From Acanthosoma haemorrhoidale (taxonomy: Eukaryota; Arthropoda; Insecta; Hemiptera; Acanthosomatidae), in assembly GCA_930367205.1 (NCBI GenBank), contig OV884013.1, positions 93,373,333-93,437,332 on the forward strand: a stretch of DNA of 64,000 nucleotides, read 5' to 3'. Position numbers and translations under genes: made by a program. The notes beneath the pieces are model-generated. The model was given only the letters and a program-made list of their open reading frames with translations. It was not told the origin of the DNA and searched no databases. Numbering within the stretch: the first letter of the stretch is position 1; every line of letters begins with the position of its first letter. Below, piece after piece: positions 47,830-58,914 of the stretch.

Positions 47830-48379
47830 CTGCACCTCTCCTACCTAACGTTGTTAGCTTTTACCTGGCCCTTTCAGACTCCACACTTTTCCAGTGGAAT
47901 TCTGTGGCTTCGTCTCGCTAAAACTAGCCCTTCCTTCCTCGCAAGCTTAAGTCCAACACTGTCTCGCTCCACACCTTCCCAGTGGAATTTCCTGGCGTTG
48001 TCTTGCTAAAACTTCTGCTTCCTTAGACGAGGCTTCTGGGGCACCACACATTACAAGTGGTCCTCCTCAAGTGGTTCAATCTTTATCCTTCCGGTATTCC
48101 ATTCAACATTGAGGTTTTCGCCTAACCTAGAGTTCGTGACACTCTAAAACAATGTAAAAATACCCAAAATTCTCAATACGTACACCCAAAACAACAAAAA
48201 TATATACTCTTCTCCTGGGCACAGTGCAATGTCGGGGCACACACACCAATCAAAAGAAAACGCAGTCAGATCAATAAAACATGTTATCCGTCTATAAACC
48301 TTTGTCAAGGTCAACATGGACCATCTAACTCTTTCTCCTCTATCTCAAGGGACCTCAACTCTTCCCTCGTGACATAACA
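47830..48379 (+). repeat. Diverged relative of the 49744-50620 LTR
   Basis: Shares in order CCTCTGCACCTCTCCTACC, CAGACTCCACAC, GAGGTTTTCGCCTAACC, CTTCTCCTGGGCACAGTGCA and TGTCGGGGCACA with the solo LTR. It carries an internal duplication of the CCAGTGGAATT...TCGCTAAAAC block (about 47890 and 47977). The right end may be GTGACATAACA. I could not place its left end or a target duplication. Confidence 0.6.
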
Positions 48380-48459
48380 ATCGTGACGTTCTTACAATAG
48401 TAGTCAATGTTTATCACCTCAATCACACACGCACACACACACAACGCTAAATTGATGCG

Positions 48460-49000
48460 CGTTCATACAGTATATACAAACAGCCCAGAGACCTCCCAAA
48501 TCCACATGGTTGTCACTTTTATAGCATGCAAAAGAGGAAGTGGAGTATTGGAAAGCCCCCACTCCCCTCCGTGAGCCGTGTCACTGGATTCGAGACAGCT
48601 CACCAAGAGCTCCCACTGTTACGCATTTATAGCAGATTACGAGGCTACTTCCGTTTTAGTCTCCGAGGAGGATTATAGTAATGAATGGTGCAGTGTAATG
48701 ACTGTGCTAGGGGATTAGGGTGGTTGGATAGGTTACTATGGAATTTTATGAACTTGGAAGGGATGAGTTCGAGAAAGTAAGGTATATTATGATCATTAAG
48801 AAGGGTTTTGTTGCTGACGTAATAAGGACCATATACTATTGTTCTCAAGACTTTTTATTGAAAGGATTGGATACTCTTGACGTTTGACTTTTTTGTTGTC
48901 CCCCATTAGCTCTATTCCGTATGTCCAGATTGGCTATAACTTTATATATAAGTATAAGTATATATGAGCATAACTTTTCAAATTAGTAATTTATTTTCTA
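48460..49000 (-). repeat. LINE C-terminal and 3'-end copy (minus strand)
   Basis: Reverse complement of about 43115-43670 of the LINE, with a gap. Shared blocks: GTAGAAAATAAATTACTAAT, CAATCTGGACATACGGAAT, AAAGTC-TGAGAACAATAG and the tail CATGTGGATTTGGGAGGTCT. It is inserted with its 5' truncation point near 49000. Confidence 0.8.
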
Positions 49001-49006
49001 CTGTAC

Positions 49007-49175
49007 CAGTAGTAAAAACATCTAAGTTTTTATAAAAAGAGGCGTTCAATACTTGCAAAGCTGTTGTACTCCTTTCCCGTACTTTCTCTGCTAAACGAAC
49101 GGGATCGTTTAATTTGCATCTCTGATCGTGAGCTAATTGTAGCAATAAAACCGCATAAATAAATACCCAGTGCAT
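49007..49175 (-). other. Possible first exon of a secreted protein
   Basis: ATG at 49175, then MHWVFIYAVLLLQLAHDQRC, which has the shape of a signal peptide, followed by a charged helical stretch (LAEKVRERSTTALQVLN). It ends with ACTG/GTACAGT, a good splice donor (GT at 49006-49005). The family is not recognised. The donor lies beside a LINE insertion, so the association may be chance. Confidence 0.25.
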
Positions 49176-49743
49176 TAAAAATCAAGTATTAAGATCCAAC
49201 TGAACCTTTGTTCTAAGCATGAGGTAAATTTCTGGAAATTCTACTGAATCATGCAGTGTATGAGGTATAGGCATGATGTTATGAAAAATCTATCATGTAT
49301 ATGTCCCTCATCCTTAATCTTATAATTAGAGAGCTAAGAAAAAAAAAAAACTTTTCTCAGTATCTAAGCGAAATTAAGCATTCCCTCTAATTTAGAAACA
49401 ATATTTTCACCTATTTATGAGAAAAACGTTACGTGTTTATAACGAACAGAAGGGTTTTTCCCACCAACGTTGCACAAAAGGAGGAGCAGGTTAACGATTG
49501 AGAATCACTCTGTCCCCTTATTTTAAATTACCACTTATAGTCGCAAACAAAGCTTTTTAACATTGAAATTTTTTTTTTCGTCCAAACCTCCTTTATCACT
49601 TTTGGCAACATAAAAGTTGATCTATTGCACTGAACGGCCAGTGCAAAGCTTTGTTCCGGCTTGCAGTTGATGTTGACGGGTGGTTCGACACTAAACCAAA
49701 CCATGAAAATCCGGTCATCATACACTGATTTTGGAAATACATT
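49176..49743. other. No clear gene
   Basis: AT-rich with an A-run at 49341-49352. A minus-strand frame at 49528-49725 (YDDRIFMVWFSVEPPVNINC) has more even composition, but I do not recognise it. Confidence 0.4.
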
Positions 49744-50620
49744 TGTAGCGACCGCTAACTACATAAGATAAATCACCCTATACTTTATTGTATATATATA
49801 TTGTAAACTGGTTATAATATGTTGTAACAAATGTAAATAACATTACCAAACCATAATTCATTGTAAATGTTGTAAACAATAAAAGACGCCACTGCAAAAA
49901 CTAATTAGAGACCTGGAAGGGTAGAGCAGGTAGCAAGCGACCTAGACCGAGCCTGGGTCACTGCCGAGAACAAAGCGCCACTGCAACTGCGATATCATTG
50001 GCCACAATAACGCGTTATATCATTGGCTACTAACGAGCCACCACTGAGTATAAGTAGAGCCAGGTTTTGGCCTGTAAATCATTCTAACAACGGCTCTCTA
50101 ACTGGTGAACCTGCAGCTGAATTCTCATTTGTGAAAACCTCTGGACCTCTCTTCCTAACCTCGCTATGTTTTAGACTGGCCTTGTCAGACCCCACACTCT
50201 CCTAGTGGAATTTTCTGCCTTCACCTCGCTAAAACTAGCAGCTCTTTGGGAGAGACCTCTCCCTCGTGGACAACGGTTGCCGAGGCCCTACAAACTTTAC
50301 CTAGTAGTGTCTCCCACTGCAATTCAGTCTGCCTCTCTCCAGTTCACACTCACCTTTGGGATCCGTAAGGTTTTCGCCTACCCTCACATACCGAGTGTGA
50401 ATTCGTGGTCATTTCAAGACCACATAAACTACCTACACTACCTACCCTATACCTCTTCTCCTGAACATAGTGCATTGTCGGGGCACATACCTATCAAATA
50501 TGGAGTCAGATAGTAAGACCCACCATGAAGCAATTGTCCAGGTCATAGCCTAATCAACCCTCACTTCGTCACCAGGGCTACGGTAACTAGGCACCCCCCC
50601 CCCCCCGTGACGACCTGACA
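49744..50620 (+). mobile_element. Solo LTR with ACATT target duplication
   Basis: 877 bp beginning TGTAGCG and ending CCTGACA, directly flanked by ACATT on both sides (49739-49743 and 50621-50625). It contains CCAAT-type sequences (ATCATTGGCC, ATCATTGGCT) and TATAAGTA at 50049-50056. A C-run lies near its right end. No internal region is present. This is what remains after recombination between two LTRs. I cannot assign the family (Gypsy or BEL/Pao) because no coding part is present. Three diverged relatives occur at 18735, 34505 and 47830. Confidence 0.85.
50049..50056 (+). promoter_or_regulatory. Candidate LTR TATA box
   Basis: TATAAGTA about 30-60 bases after two ATTGG (inverted CCAAT) sequences inside the solo LTR. 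An AATAAA-like CAATAAAAG at about 49878 lies upstream rather than downstream of it, so its role is unclear. Confidence 0.4.
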
Positions 50621-50625
50621 ACATT

Positions 50626-53437
50626 GCATACATATTTATCGAATTTAATCTAGTGAACCAGCTCGTTTCAATATACAAAGGATCGCACTCATAATAGAGT
50701 GTAGGGAATTTTCATACAATACAATAATTTTACTCACGTTGTATCGATTACCAAAGAGACAGATATTCACAAAATATCTGAAATTACCATCTTTATTTCG
50801 TTTGTAAAGGCATTATCGCATATTCCATCAATAATATATTAAAGAATTATTAATTATGATTCTAAGACAGGTGATAAGTAATTATTTACTTAATTATCAC
50901 TCAATTAAAACTAGCTCATATTTTGTAAAGATGCAATATTATAAGCATGTTTCATATAATCGCTTATCTAAAGAGCGTCTGTTAACTGGTAGGTTCATAA
51001 GGAACTAGAACTATACTTACAAGAGATGCCAAAATAAGGTAATAAAACTAAACTGGCGCTTTGATTCATAAAATTTAAATTATCTTGATACACAATTGAA
51101 TTTACCATTTTTAGATCCCTTTGTCGTTCATCGAAAATGTATCGTGTTGAAAAAATAAAATGGGAATGAGATATTTACTATACATTAACATTATCATTTA
51201 ATACTACTGAATGTTAGTCTATCAACTTAAATTAAAAAAAGGCAAGTGAACAGCTTTGTCCACACTGACAGGTACCACATCTTGACAGTTCCACTCTGAT
51301 GAACAGTTCCATTAAGGAAATAAATTGCGGGACAGTAGTTTCGACTTAACAGTTGGAATCCTAGTTGACATTCTAGTCACCACCATCACCAAGAACCGGA
51401 GAAGACTCATACATAATGCAGAAGACATTGGTCCCGTAGGAAGCAGTAGACACAGGCAGTGCTCGCTGGACGGCTAATGGCTGTGAGAATAGCCAATCGG
51501 ATTATCGGTTCCAAGGAGCTGATAGGGTGAGGGTAGAATATGCTCATCGGGTCAAAGCATTTCCTTTTGTGTTTTTAATTGCGTTTGTACATGTTTCGTT
51601 CACATTTTAATCTCTTAATTGACAGTATCTCATTCAGTTTGTGTCAACGTTTTAATGTAACCCGAATAATTTCATACCCAAATGACTACAAAAAAAAAGG
51701 ACTTTGAACGTGATAAAAACCAACCTACAATAACAATTAAATGATTGTTTAAAAACTACAAGGAATTCAAGCACGATCTAATGAGAGTTTTATTGACCTT
51801 TTGCAGCTGAAGAGCGGTAAATCCGGCATTCATGGTAAAAATATTAATCAGGACGTCAAGATCAGTAATTTCATAACCCAATTATGCGGAGATGATTACA
51901 TTTATCTCTTACTCGCCCAAATTACTTATCCTTCAAAACAAATTATGTCTCTTTCAATCTTTTAATAATTTATAAAGGGCTGTTCTCAGAACACAGTCTT
52001 TTGTGTTCTTATTTATTTTTTTCTTTGAAAATTCTTTTCTCGGTTCCAGGTAAAACTCTGTTTTTTTTTGTCAGTAAAATCATATTAAATGACCTATCAT
52101 CTACATACAAGTGTTTTATTTTATTTAGGCATCCTCTACCGTATGAAATTTACATACGTGGTAGCAAATTAAAGTTTATCATGTACTCACAGTCACATCA
52201 TTACCATTGGAATTCGAGGAAGATAGGATTTCTCGGCTTACAGAGAGCTATTTTGAGATATAGTTTTCATCATTTTACCATGGCTTATGACACATTAAAT
52301 ACAGGATTTTATTCAGAAGTGTTTGAATAATAAAATACAATGTCTGGATTCATATTTTGCTTGCATGAAACGATGCTCAATCCTTTGAAAACTGCTTCAG
52401 ACTAGCAGAAGAATATCATAAAACTTTCTGGTTTATTATCCTACAGTACGGGAATCATGACAACATAGCCATCGCTAATAACATCGTTTCAAACAAATAG
52501 AACAAATGCCTCCAAAGTAGGAAGAGTTCGTTAATTGAATGTTGCTTTTCAAAACTTAGTTATCATATTTAAAGCTTTTCTTGCTTCGCTGCCTTTGACT
52601 TCCTTTGACTGCCTTTGATCTTCCTCAACAACCAAGAAACAATGAAAACAGGAATATTAAAATAATTAATAGCTTCTGTGATGTGACTTGATAAAGCTAT
52701 TGAGATGGAAACTCTTCTGGTTAGTTATTATTTATTTATTTATATATATTATATATAGTTATTAATTATAACTGGAATTGCTCTTATGGTTAATTATTTT
52801 ATCACGATCCCGGTATCCGTAGTTAACCTACACATAATCATTGTAACCTTTTTTTATTGAAGCGTTTAGGATTATAACCACTATCTGATCATGGCAATAA
52901 ACTAATTTTCACCTATCGGGGAATAGTAATTTTGGTTTAGTAAATGTCTGATCTCTATTCATGCTGGCCTGTGATAATATAAGTTATCTATAACTTATTC
53001 TATCAAGCCCACTAAGGTCTGCACTATCGTTTTGGGATCAGATAAAGATGGGCTTCTTGGCAGACTTGCCTCTCCTAACAACTTTGTGAACTTCTTTAAG
53101 TAGCTCGGCCTCCAAGATCTGGGGCGGCTACTTTGCATAGTTCTCAACTCATTGTCCGTTTAATTATTCGGGATACAAACAGCACTAACTGGGTTGAGTC
53201 TCAGTCCAGTTAAACATAAATCTTTCCAATTTTTGTAAAACCAAGTAAATCTTGATAGATTTTATTTGACTGACCCCTATACGTTTTTTGTGTCAGGGTG
53301 GTATTGGCTACTCTATTTACAACACAGTATATAAACACCTCATTTACATGAATCATAAACAACATGTACCGTGTTATTACATTACGCAGAAGCACGTAAT
53401 TAGTGTATCAATAATCAATACTGAATATTTTTTCAGG
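50626..53437. other. No gene recognised
   Basis: AT-rich. A small tandem run of TGCCTTTGACT-like units lies at 52588-52620. The 109-codon frame at 52001-52330 shows no recognisable motif. Confidence 0.45.
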
Positions 53438-54341
53438 TTATTTCTGAATCAATAAATGTTGCCTCATCACTCCTCCCCCAATATTGAAGCTATTGACGTG
53501 AAGTTCCTTTGTACCATTCTGCCTGACCGGGGATTTACAGGCTGCAGAGCTTCTTCCTGGGAAGCTGAGCTGTCGGATTATTCTTTTAACCTCCATTGGC
53601 TGTAGGACTTGTAGTATCGTTTTCCAGGGTGTAGGTTGGCTTTGACCGTCTAAACCGGAAATCATTACTCCTCGGGAAAAGCTTTAAAAGCTCTTTTCAG
53701 CAACTGAACAGCCCGGAGGAATATGGTGGCTGTATTACTCTTCTCACGCCATTCTTCGGGCTTTTTAGAAGAAAAATCTAGTATGGGTCTTGGCAAAAGC
53801 GTTTGGACCTCAAAATTTCCATATTCTAAAGCAGCTGATTTTTCATAGCAGGAAAGCATCATGTCTTATTAGTTGCCTAGTTCTCATTTAAAATTCTTTC
53901 GCTAAACGTGATGGAGGTTGCCCGTTATCTAATTTGCAGACGATGGGCCCTTTCTTATGCATCTTACGCATGTGACTCTTTCATTTCGTCGATCCGTGGA
54001 AGCCCCAATTGCCCCTACCTGCAGTATGGCTTAGGTTTTAACCATATGTCACATAAATTCCCAATCCCTCCCTACCTGGCCATCAGGATTAATCCTTTTG
54101 ATGTTAAACAAAAATCTTTTTTTATTTTATCGCTGACTATGAAACATAGCTTAAACTTTATATTCCTTCCTCTCATGTCTCCCTCCTCAACAATACATTT
54201 CTTTGCCATGACCAGGTTGGTGGACAAGTAGGTGATGTCGGTCTGTAGGTTCATGACAGTCTGAAGACACGAATACTGAACTTCCCCTCCAACCATCCAT
54301 ACATCGAGTTCCTTATCATTAGGATCACCTCCAACCTCCAT
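53438..54341 (-). other. Patchy minus-strand frames, unknown
   Basis: Several adjacent minus-strand frames (54341-54072, 53862-53665, 53665-53438) cover a stretch of more even base composition. Their translations (for example TTVMNLQTDITYLSTN-like and PRPILDFSSKKPEEWREKSN) look more protein-like than the surroundings but match nothing I recognise. This may be an old pseudogene or transposon part. Confidence 0.25.
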
Positions 54342-55194
54342 TCTGCCTTATGCAGCGAATTTCCCTTCATTGTGTGCCTTTTGAACCAACCTCTGGACTC
54401 CTGTGATAAATGCTACCTATAGGATCTGGTCTTTCCACTATATCTCATTATTGTCCCTTTCCCTTCAACTCACTACAAGTGTAAGTCCAATACTTACTTG
54501 GATTTCTACATTGTGAACTCATCTACAAATCTTTTCTCCTCTTCTCACCTGTACTCATATATCATCATGACCTAATCTAAATCTCCTGTAATATCCAGAC
54601 TCCATCTTTTTCTCCTTAAACCATAACCTGTCGCAATCAGTATGCGTTTTTGCCTCTGAAAATATTACACCGGATCTCGAAGCTCTAGATTAGAATACTA
54701 TTTACTTCTTCTCAAAAATTTATTGCAAGGTGGTCCTTCTCTCCTTAATCCCTCTTAATATTCCAAGTGCCCCTAAAAATCTCTAGATTTCAAACCTGTT
54801 CCATGTATATGCCAGGAGATAGGGGACTAGCAAAGATGGCTGCCCGAAGACACTTCAGACGCACAAGGCTTGTAGATAACTATCAACGTTTACGGCACTC
54901 CGCAACTCGACTTAGCTGACAGTCCAGCAGGCGAAGCTCTTTCATGTAGCCATTTTCTCTGGTCTTGATACCACATCCAAATAGTAATGCCTTCGAAAGT
55001 TCTCCCTTTGTGGATCTTCTGGTGGTTCGTCCTCAGAGGTATTTTTAGTTCCACCATTTGAACTAAACTCATATTTTGTATCTGTCTCCTTAACCATTTT
55101 ACAATCTCCCTCTTCTCTTAGTTCTTGAAAGCTCTCATTTAATGGCAATGACTTCTATTTTAGTCATACCTCTCACACCGATCGTATAATCACG
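54342..55194. other. No gene recognised; pyrimidine-rich plus strand
   Basis: The + strand is clearly C/T-rich. On the minus strand a charged frame (55148-54942, with NESFQELREEGDCKMVKETD) shows no recognisable domain. Confidence 0.35.
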
Positions 55195-55450
55195 GCAATG
55201 AGGGTATGCACTAGCACTACTGGTCCTGACATAATTCCCGTTAAGCTAATAAAAATGTCATTCTTTCCAATTTTTCCCTTCAAAACTCAGTTTTCCCAAC
55301 TTCTTCAAAAATGCTCAGTCCGACCCCTAAAACAAATCTTAACTCCACTTCACCAAACGACTATCGCCTAATCTCCACCCTTTTAACCTCACCAAACCAC
55401 CCAATCCAACTCCAAATTTCTGAATTCTTTGATCAGTTCAATCCAGTTTC
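55195..55450 (+). pseudogene. Old LINE reverse transcriptase fragment
   Basis: Contains TTGPDIIPVKLIK (the A-x-GPD-IP-LK pattern before RT block 1) and, in another frame, SPNDYRLISTLLT (the NYRPISLL pattern). The spacing is reduced and several frameshifts are present. Short and degraded. Confidence 0.55.
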
Positions 55451-55559
55451 CATCACGGCTACTCCCCTCAACCTGCACTAGCTAAGATCACTAGCGGCAC
55501 CACTTTTAATCAACAAAAACTAACATGTTGAACTCTCCCTGTTTATAGTGAACGATACC

Positions 55560-55712
55560 TTTTATTTTTATTCAGTTTATCAAAAAGATTTTCTTTAATA
55601 CGTCTGTTGTCCCTTTGTTTTCTTGTTTTTATCGTATTGTTCCAGTCTCCTCTCTCAGTAACCTCACTTCTTATCCTATCATCTCTCTGTTGTCCGGTAG
55701 GTTAAATATCAC
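55560..55712 (-). repeat. Dispersed repeat, inverted relative to 63675-63835
   Basis: Reverse complement similarity to the right end of the window. Shared blocks on the minus strand are TTTAACCTACCGG, CAGAGAGATGATAGGAT, GAACAATACGATAAAAACAA and GAAAACAAAGGG. The family is unknown. Confidence 0.75.
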
Positions 55713-55719
55713 ACACGTT

Positions 55720-56326
55720 ATTCATCCGTTAGATTTCCATAATTTTATCGGGTATTGTCACTAGCCTGTTGACATTCGTATGTCCTTTGGAGACTAAAAT
55801 ACCCTGTTTGTAAGGGGGTATATTTTGAAACCATATGTGTGGATAATGTCCGAAACTAAGGAGCCACGGGCTATTTCCATCACCTGTGTATAACCTAATT
55901 GTGTATCTTCAAATAACTGTTTTGCCTGTACTCCCCACAAACCGTTCTTCGATAAAAGGGTGAGTATCTTTAGAGGGATTTTCCGCGAGGTCTGCTACCA
56001 GAATGCAGACTTCCGTAGACAGGCCAGCAATATCTAATTGAAATCTCGTTGATGGGGGAAGAAATTTTGGCCAATCCAAACACTTCTGCTTTAACAAACC
56101 ATAACGTCTGGTGGTTTTTATGAAATGCGGGTAGCTTCGGGAAGGAGGCTATGCTGCGGTATGAGCAAGCAGTCAATTTGAATTTTGTAGTTAAAGCACT
56201 TTCTGTCGTTGTACGGGCTGAACTAATAGACGTTTTATCGCCTTCGTTGTTATATGCCTTGTGATTATAATGAAATAAAGGTAACCTCAATTGGTTGAAG
56301 ACACCAGTTTTGTATCTATATATATA
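55720..56326. other. No gene recognised
   Basis: Ends in a short TA tract directly at the LTR of the gag-only element. A minus-strand frame at 56290-55970 has no recognisable motif. Confidence 0.4.
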
Positions 56327-56514
56327 AGTTAACGTTCGTGAGAACTAGAACAGTAAGAAAAGATCGAGAAAGAGGTAATAGAAATGAATAGGGCAAGCGA
56401 TAGTATAAGACTGCTTTATTCATAGCTCTTAATCCCATACACATACACTCGGAATGTTTACATCCCGATGTTTTGGTATTAAGACTGCGTACCAACAGTG
56501 CCCAGGCCTTAACT
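56327..56514 (-). repeat. 3' LTR of gag-only element
   Basis: 188 bp, identical by eye to 58064-58251. It has AATAAA on the minus strand at 56420-56415. Confidence 0.93.
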
Positions 56515-56525
56515 CCCCCCCGCCA
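56515..56525 (-). other. Polypurine tract of gag-only element
   Basis: On the minus strand TGGC followed by seven or more G runs directly into the LTR start AGTTAAG. Confidence 0.75.
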
Positions 56526-56705
56526 GTTTACGCACACTCCCTCGTAAACTCTAAGTCCGACCCGAGTGTACAATCAGGTGGCTCGGGTTCTTAAGGGCCA
56601 AGGCCAGCGCACCAAATACACAATCTATAATCCATCACACTACTAAAGACACATTTAAACAAGTCAAATAAAATATAAATGTACAAAACAAAATAATAAA
56701 ACCTC

Positions 56706-57974
56706 CTATAAAATAATAATACTATAAAAACTAAGAACAGAACTCTCTGTCTGAATGTCACATATATTAACAATATGACCTATAACAACACAATTACTTG
56801 CTTCGTGTCGGATCGAGGACACGCTTCTGCTTCTCCTGTTCTCCACTCCTGTGGCGCCCTGGCTCGTCTCCCTCAGTTTCCGATGTTCCCGATGAATCAT
56901 CAGCTGACGATCCTGTGTCTCTGGGGTTGTTCTACGCCTCTCACGAACTTCTTGGGCGTTGACCTCCATAGGTTCTGCCTTATCGAATTCCCTTCTTCTG
57001 TATACGTACGGGCACTGTCTTGCGATATGCCCTTCCTCACCGCACTCGAAACATTTCGTTCTAGGGCACTGTGCCACCAAGTGACCCGTCTTACCACATC
57101 CGTGGCACCTCCTCTCTTCTCTACGAGGCATATATCTAGGCCTTGCACCTCTGAATTTCTTTTCTCCTGTCACCCCCCTATCTCTACCCGTAAACGCTGT
57201 TTCAGGTTTCTTCCATACGGTCTTTGGGGTCCTGATTTTTTTATAAACGACCCGGCTCCAGTCACTCTCGTCTTCTCGGATACGCAATTCTGCTTCCCTA
57301 GCGCTGGCGTCGATCATCGTTTGCGCGCACTCTAGGAAAGAGCGTTCGTGAGCGAATCCCTCTTTTCTTCCCGTTTCCTTGGCCAGCTGCACCTTCAATA
57401 TTGTTGACAGGAAGCCCATCCGGCCTTCTACTTCTTCCGCGCTAAACGTCTCTCTCATCTTTTCGGTAACCTGATTGTAACGGACTACCAGACCTGCGGC
57501 ATACTGTCCGTTACTCTGTCTCGGAGACCTCGTTTCCCGAAACATCTGAAAAATATCTTCCTCAGGGGTCCAACGCCCCCCTCCATACGCTTTTTTTAGT
57601 CGCGCCTTTACCACTTCCCATGGGGTTTCCTCGTCAGCTTGGATCTGATTCAGGATGCTTCTTTTTACTCGACATATCAAAGCCGCGCTCAGTGATTCCG
57701 CGTCCCTGAGGTCCAGCCAATTGCCTTCCACCTTTGTCCCGATTAACGCTGTGAGGCGGTCTCCTCCCTTTAAAAAGTGATTAAGTTCACCCAGCTCACC
57801 TGTAAACTTCTCCAGATCCGAAATCGCTTTTCTTAGATCCTGGGTGTTCATAGTCTTCACCCTCATCAGGGCGAGTGCATTTGCGTGAGTCTCCGGTAGC
57901 AGGCCCACTCTCCTAGGTTCCGTCCCATCAACGATATTTAAGACGGGCTGTCTTAATACGCCACTTTCCGTCAT
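56706..57974 (-). CDS. Gag protein of the gag-only element
   Basis: The ATG at 57974 (MTESGVLRQPVLNIVDG) is the likely start, about 90 bases after the primer site. The frame is 422 codons and intact. The first 250 residues are a helical capsid-like region (DLRKAISDLEKFTGELGELN, NWLDLRDAESLSAALICRV). Near residue 320 come two CCHC zinc knuckles, CHGCGKTGHLVAQC and CFECGEEGHIARQC, separated by four residues. A basic and Glu-rich tail follows, then a short hydrophobic end (SSVLSFYSIIIL) that appears to come from the sequence joined after the deletion. No protease or RT follows. The same frame is open backwards through the primer site into the LTR to 58232, but I see no reason to start there. Confidence 0.85.
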   Translation of the reverse strand: MTESGVLRQPVLNIVDGTEPRRVGLLPETHANALALMRVKTMNTQDLRKAISDLEKFTGELGELNHFLKGGDRLTALIGTKVEGNWLDLRDAESLSAALICRVKRSILNQIQADEETPWEVVKARLKKAYGGGRWTPEEDIFQMFRETRSPRQSNGQYAAGLVVRYNQVTEKMRETFSAEEVEGRMGFLSTILKVQLAKETGRKEGFAHERSFLECAQTMIDASAREAELRIREDESDWSRVVYKKIRTPKTVWKKPETAFTGRDRGVTGEKKFRGARPRYMPRREERRCHGCGKTGHLVAQCPRTKCFECGEEGHIARQCPYVYRRREFDKAEPMEVNAQEVRERRRTTPETQDRQLMIHREHRKLRETSQGATGVENRRSRSVSSIRHEASNCVVIGHIVNICDIQTESSVLSFYSIIIL

Positions 57975-58046
57975 ATCGTCTTCTATGTGTATCGATCTAA
58001 ATCGGGCCACAACAAAATTTCCCCGAACTGTGTTCCTTAATTTTTT

Positions 58047-58064
58047 TCCCGGGTTTCGGCACCA
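58047..58064 (-). other. Primer binding site of gag-only element
   Basis: TGGTGCCGAAACCCGGGA on the minus strand. Its first T is also the last base of the LTR. It is a good complement of a tRNA 3' end in form; I did not assign the tRNA. Confidence 0.75.
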
Positions 58065-58249
58065 GTTAACGTTCGTGAGAACTAGAACAGTAAGAAAAGA
58101 TCGAGAAAGAGGTAATAGAAATGAATAGGGCAAGCGATAGTATAAGACTGCTTTATTCATAGCTCTTAATCCCATACACATACACTCGGAATGTTTACAT
58201 CCCGATGTTTTGGTATTAAGACTGCGTACCAACAGTGCCCAGGCCTTAA

Positions 58250-58251
<2 letters not shown>
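58064..58251 (-). repeat. 5' LTR of gag-only element
   Basis: 188 bp, identical to 56327-56514 by eye. Its outer end abuts the TA microsatellite. Confidence 0.93.

Positions 58252-58299
<48 letters not shown>
58252..58299. repeat. (TA)n microsatellite at the insertion site
   Basis: About 48 bases of alternating TA directly after the LTR. The other side of the element also ends in TATATATA (56318-56325), so the element landed inside a TA tract. Confidence 0.93.
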
Positions 58300-58302
<3 letters not shown>

Positions 58303-58914
58303 TAATTAATCCAGTATTAGTAATCGTTATCTCAAACATTTTCAACTTTTATTATATACAATCAAGAATATAATGGTGTTGGAAGGAGACTGTTGGGAGT
58401 TATTTGTCAAAATATCTTAACCTTTACTAATCAACTACCAACTGTCAAGCAAAACAATAAAAGTAATAAATTTGTTAAATTCGCTTGGATGTATGATCTA
58501 AATATTAATTTAGAGGGAGTAAAGGACATAATCGAAGCGCCACAGTAATTTAATATGACTAGATAGTTTTTATTACACTCATATGATAGGTTTAACAAAT
58601 AAGTCGAATTTTTATGGTAAACGATTTTTTTATAATCATTAAAAAATATTTTAAATCCCTCGTGTGCTCTGACGGTTGAATGTAGTACCGACTTTGTATT
58701 TGATTCAATATTTATTATATTTACAGTATTTAAATTTAAAACAAACAGATTTTTATAGTGCTATTATAATACAAATTATGTCAACGAAAACATTAGCAAA
58801 TTAATTTGTATTTATCAAAGATGTTTTCAAAGAATGGCTCCTTGGCTGAAATGGTGCGTTGTATTTATGATACCTCCTTTTCTAGCTATGGTGGACCTCG
58901 TGATCTGCTATAAA
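58300..58914. other. No gene recognised
   Basis: AT-rich DNA without coding pattern. Confidence 0.5.

Larger units (their letters stand above)
56327..58251 (-). mobile_element. Gag-only LTR retrotransposon (pol and env deleted)
   Basis: Two identical 188-bp repeats (56327-56514 and 58064-58251) flank an internal region on the minus strand. It contains a primer site, one gag frame, about 190 bases of AT-rich remainder and a G-rich polypurine tract. LTR ends AGTTAA...TTAACT recall errantivirus-type LTRs, and the element sits in TA-repeat DNA, as such elements often do. Identical LTRs imply recent insertion, so this internally deleted form itself transposed, presumably with enzymes supplied by a full relative. 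The target duplication cannot be fixed because both flanks are TA repeats. Confidence 0.88.

Noticed and set aside
56775..57335. 186-codon + frame
   Set aside because: It is antisense to the zinc-knuckle region of the gag-only element's Gag.
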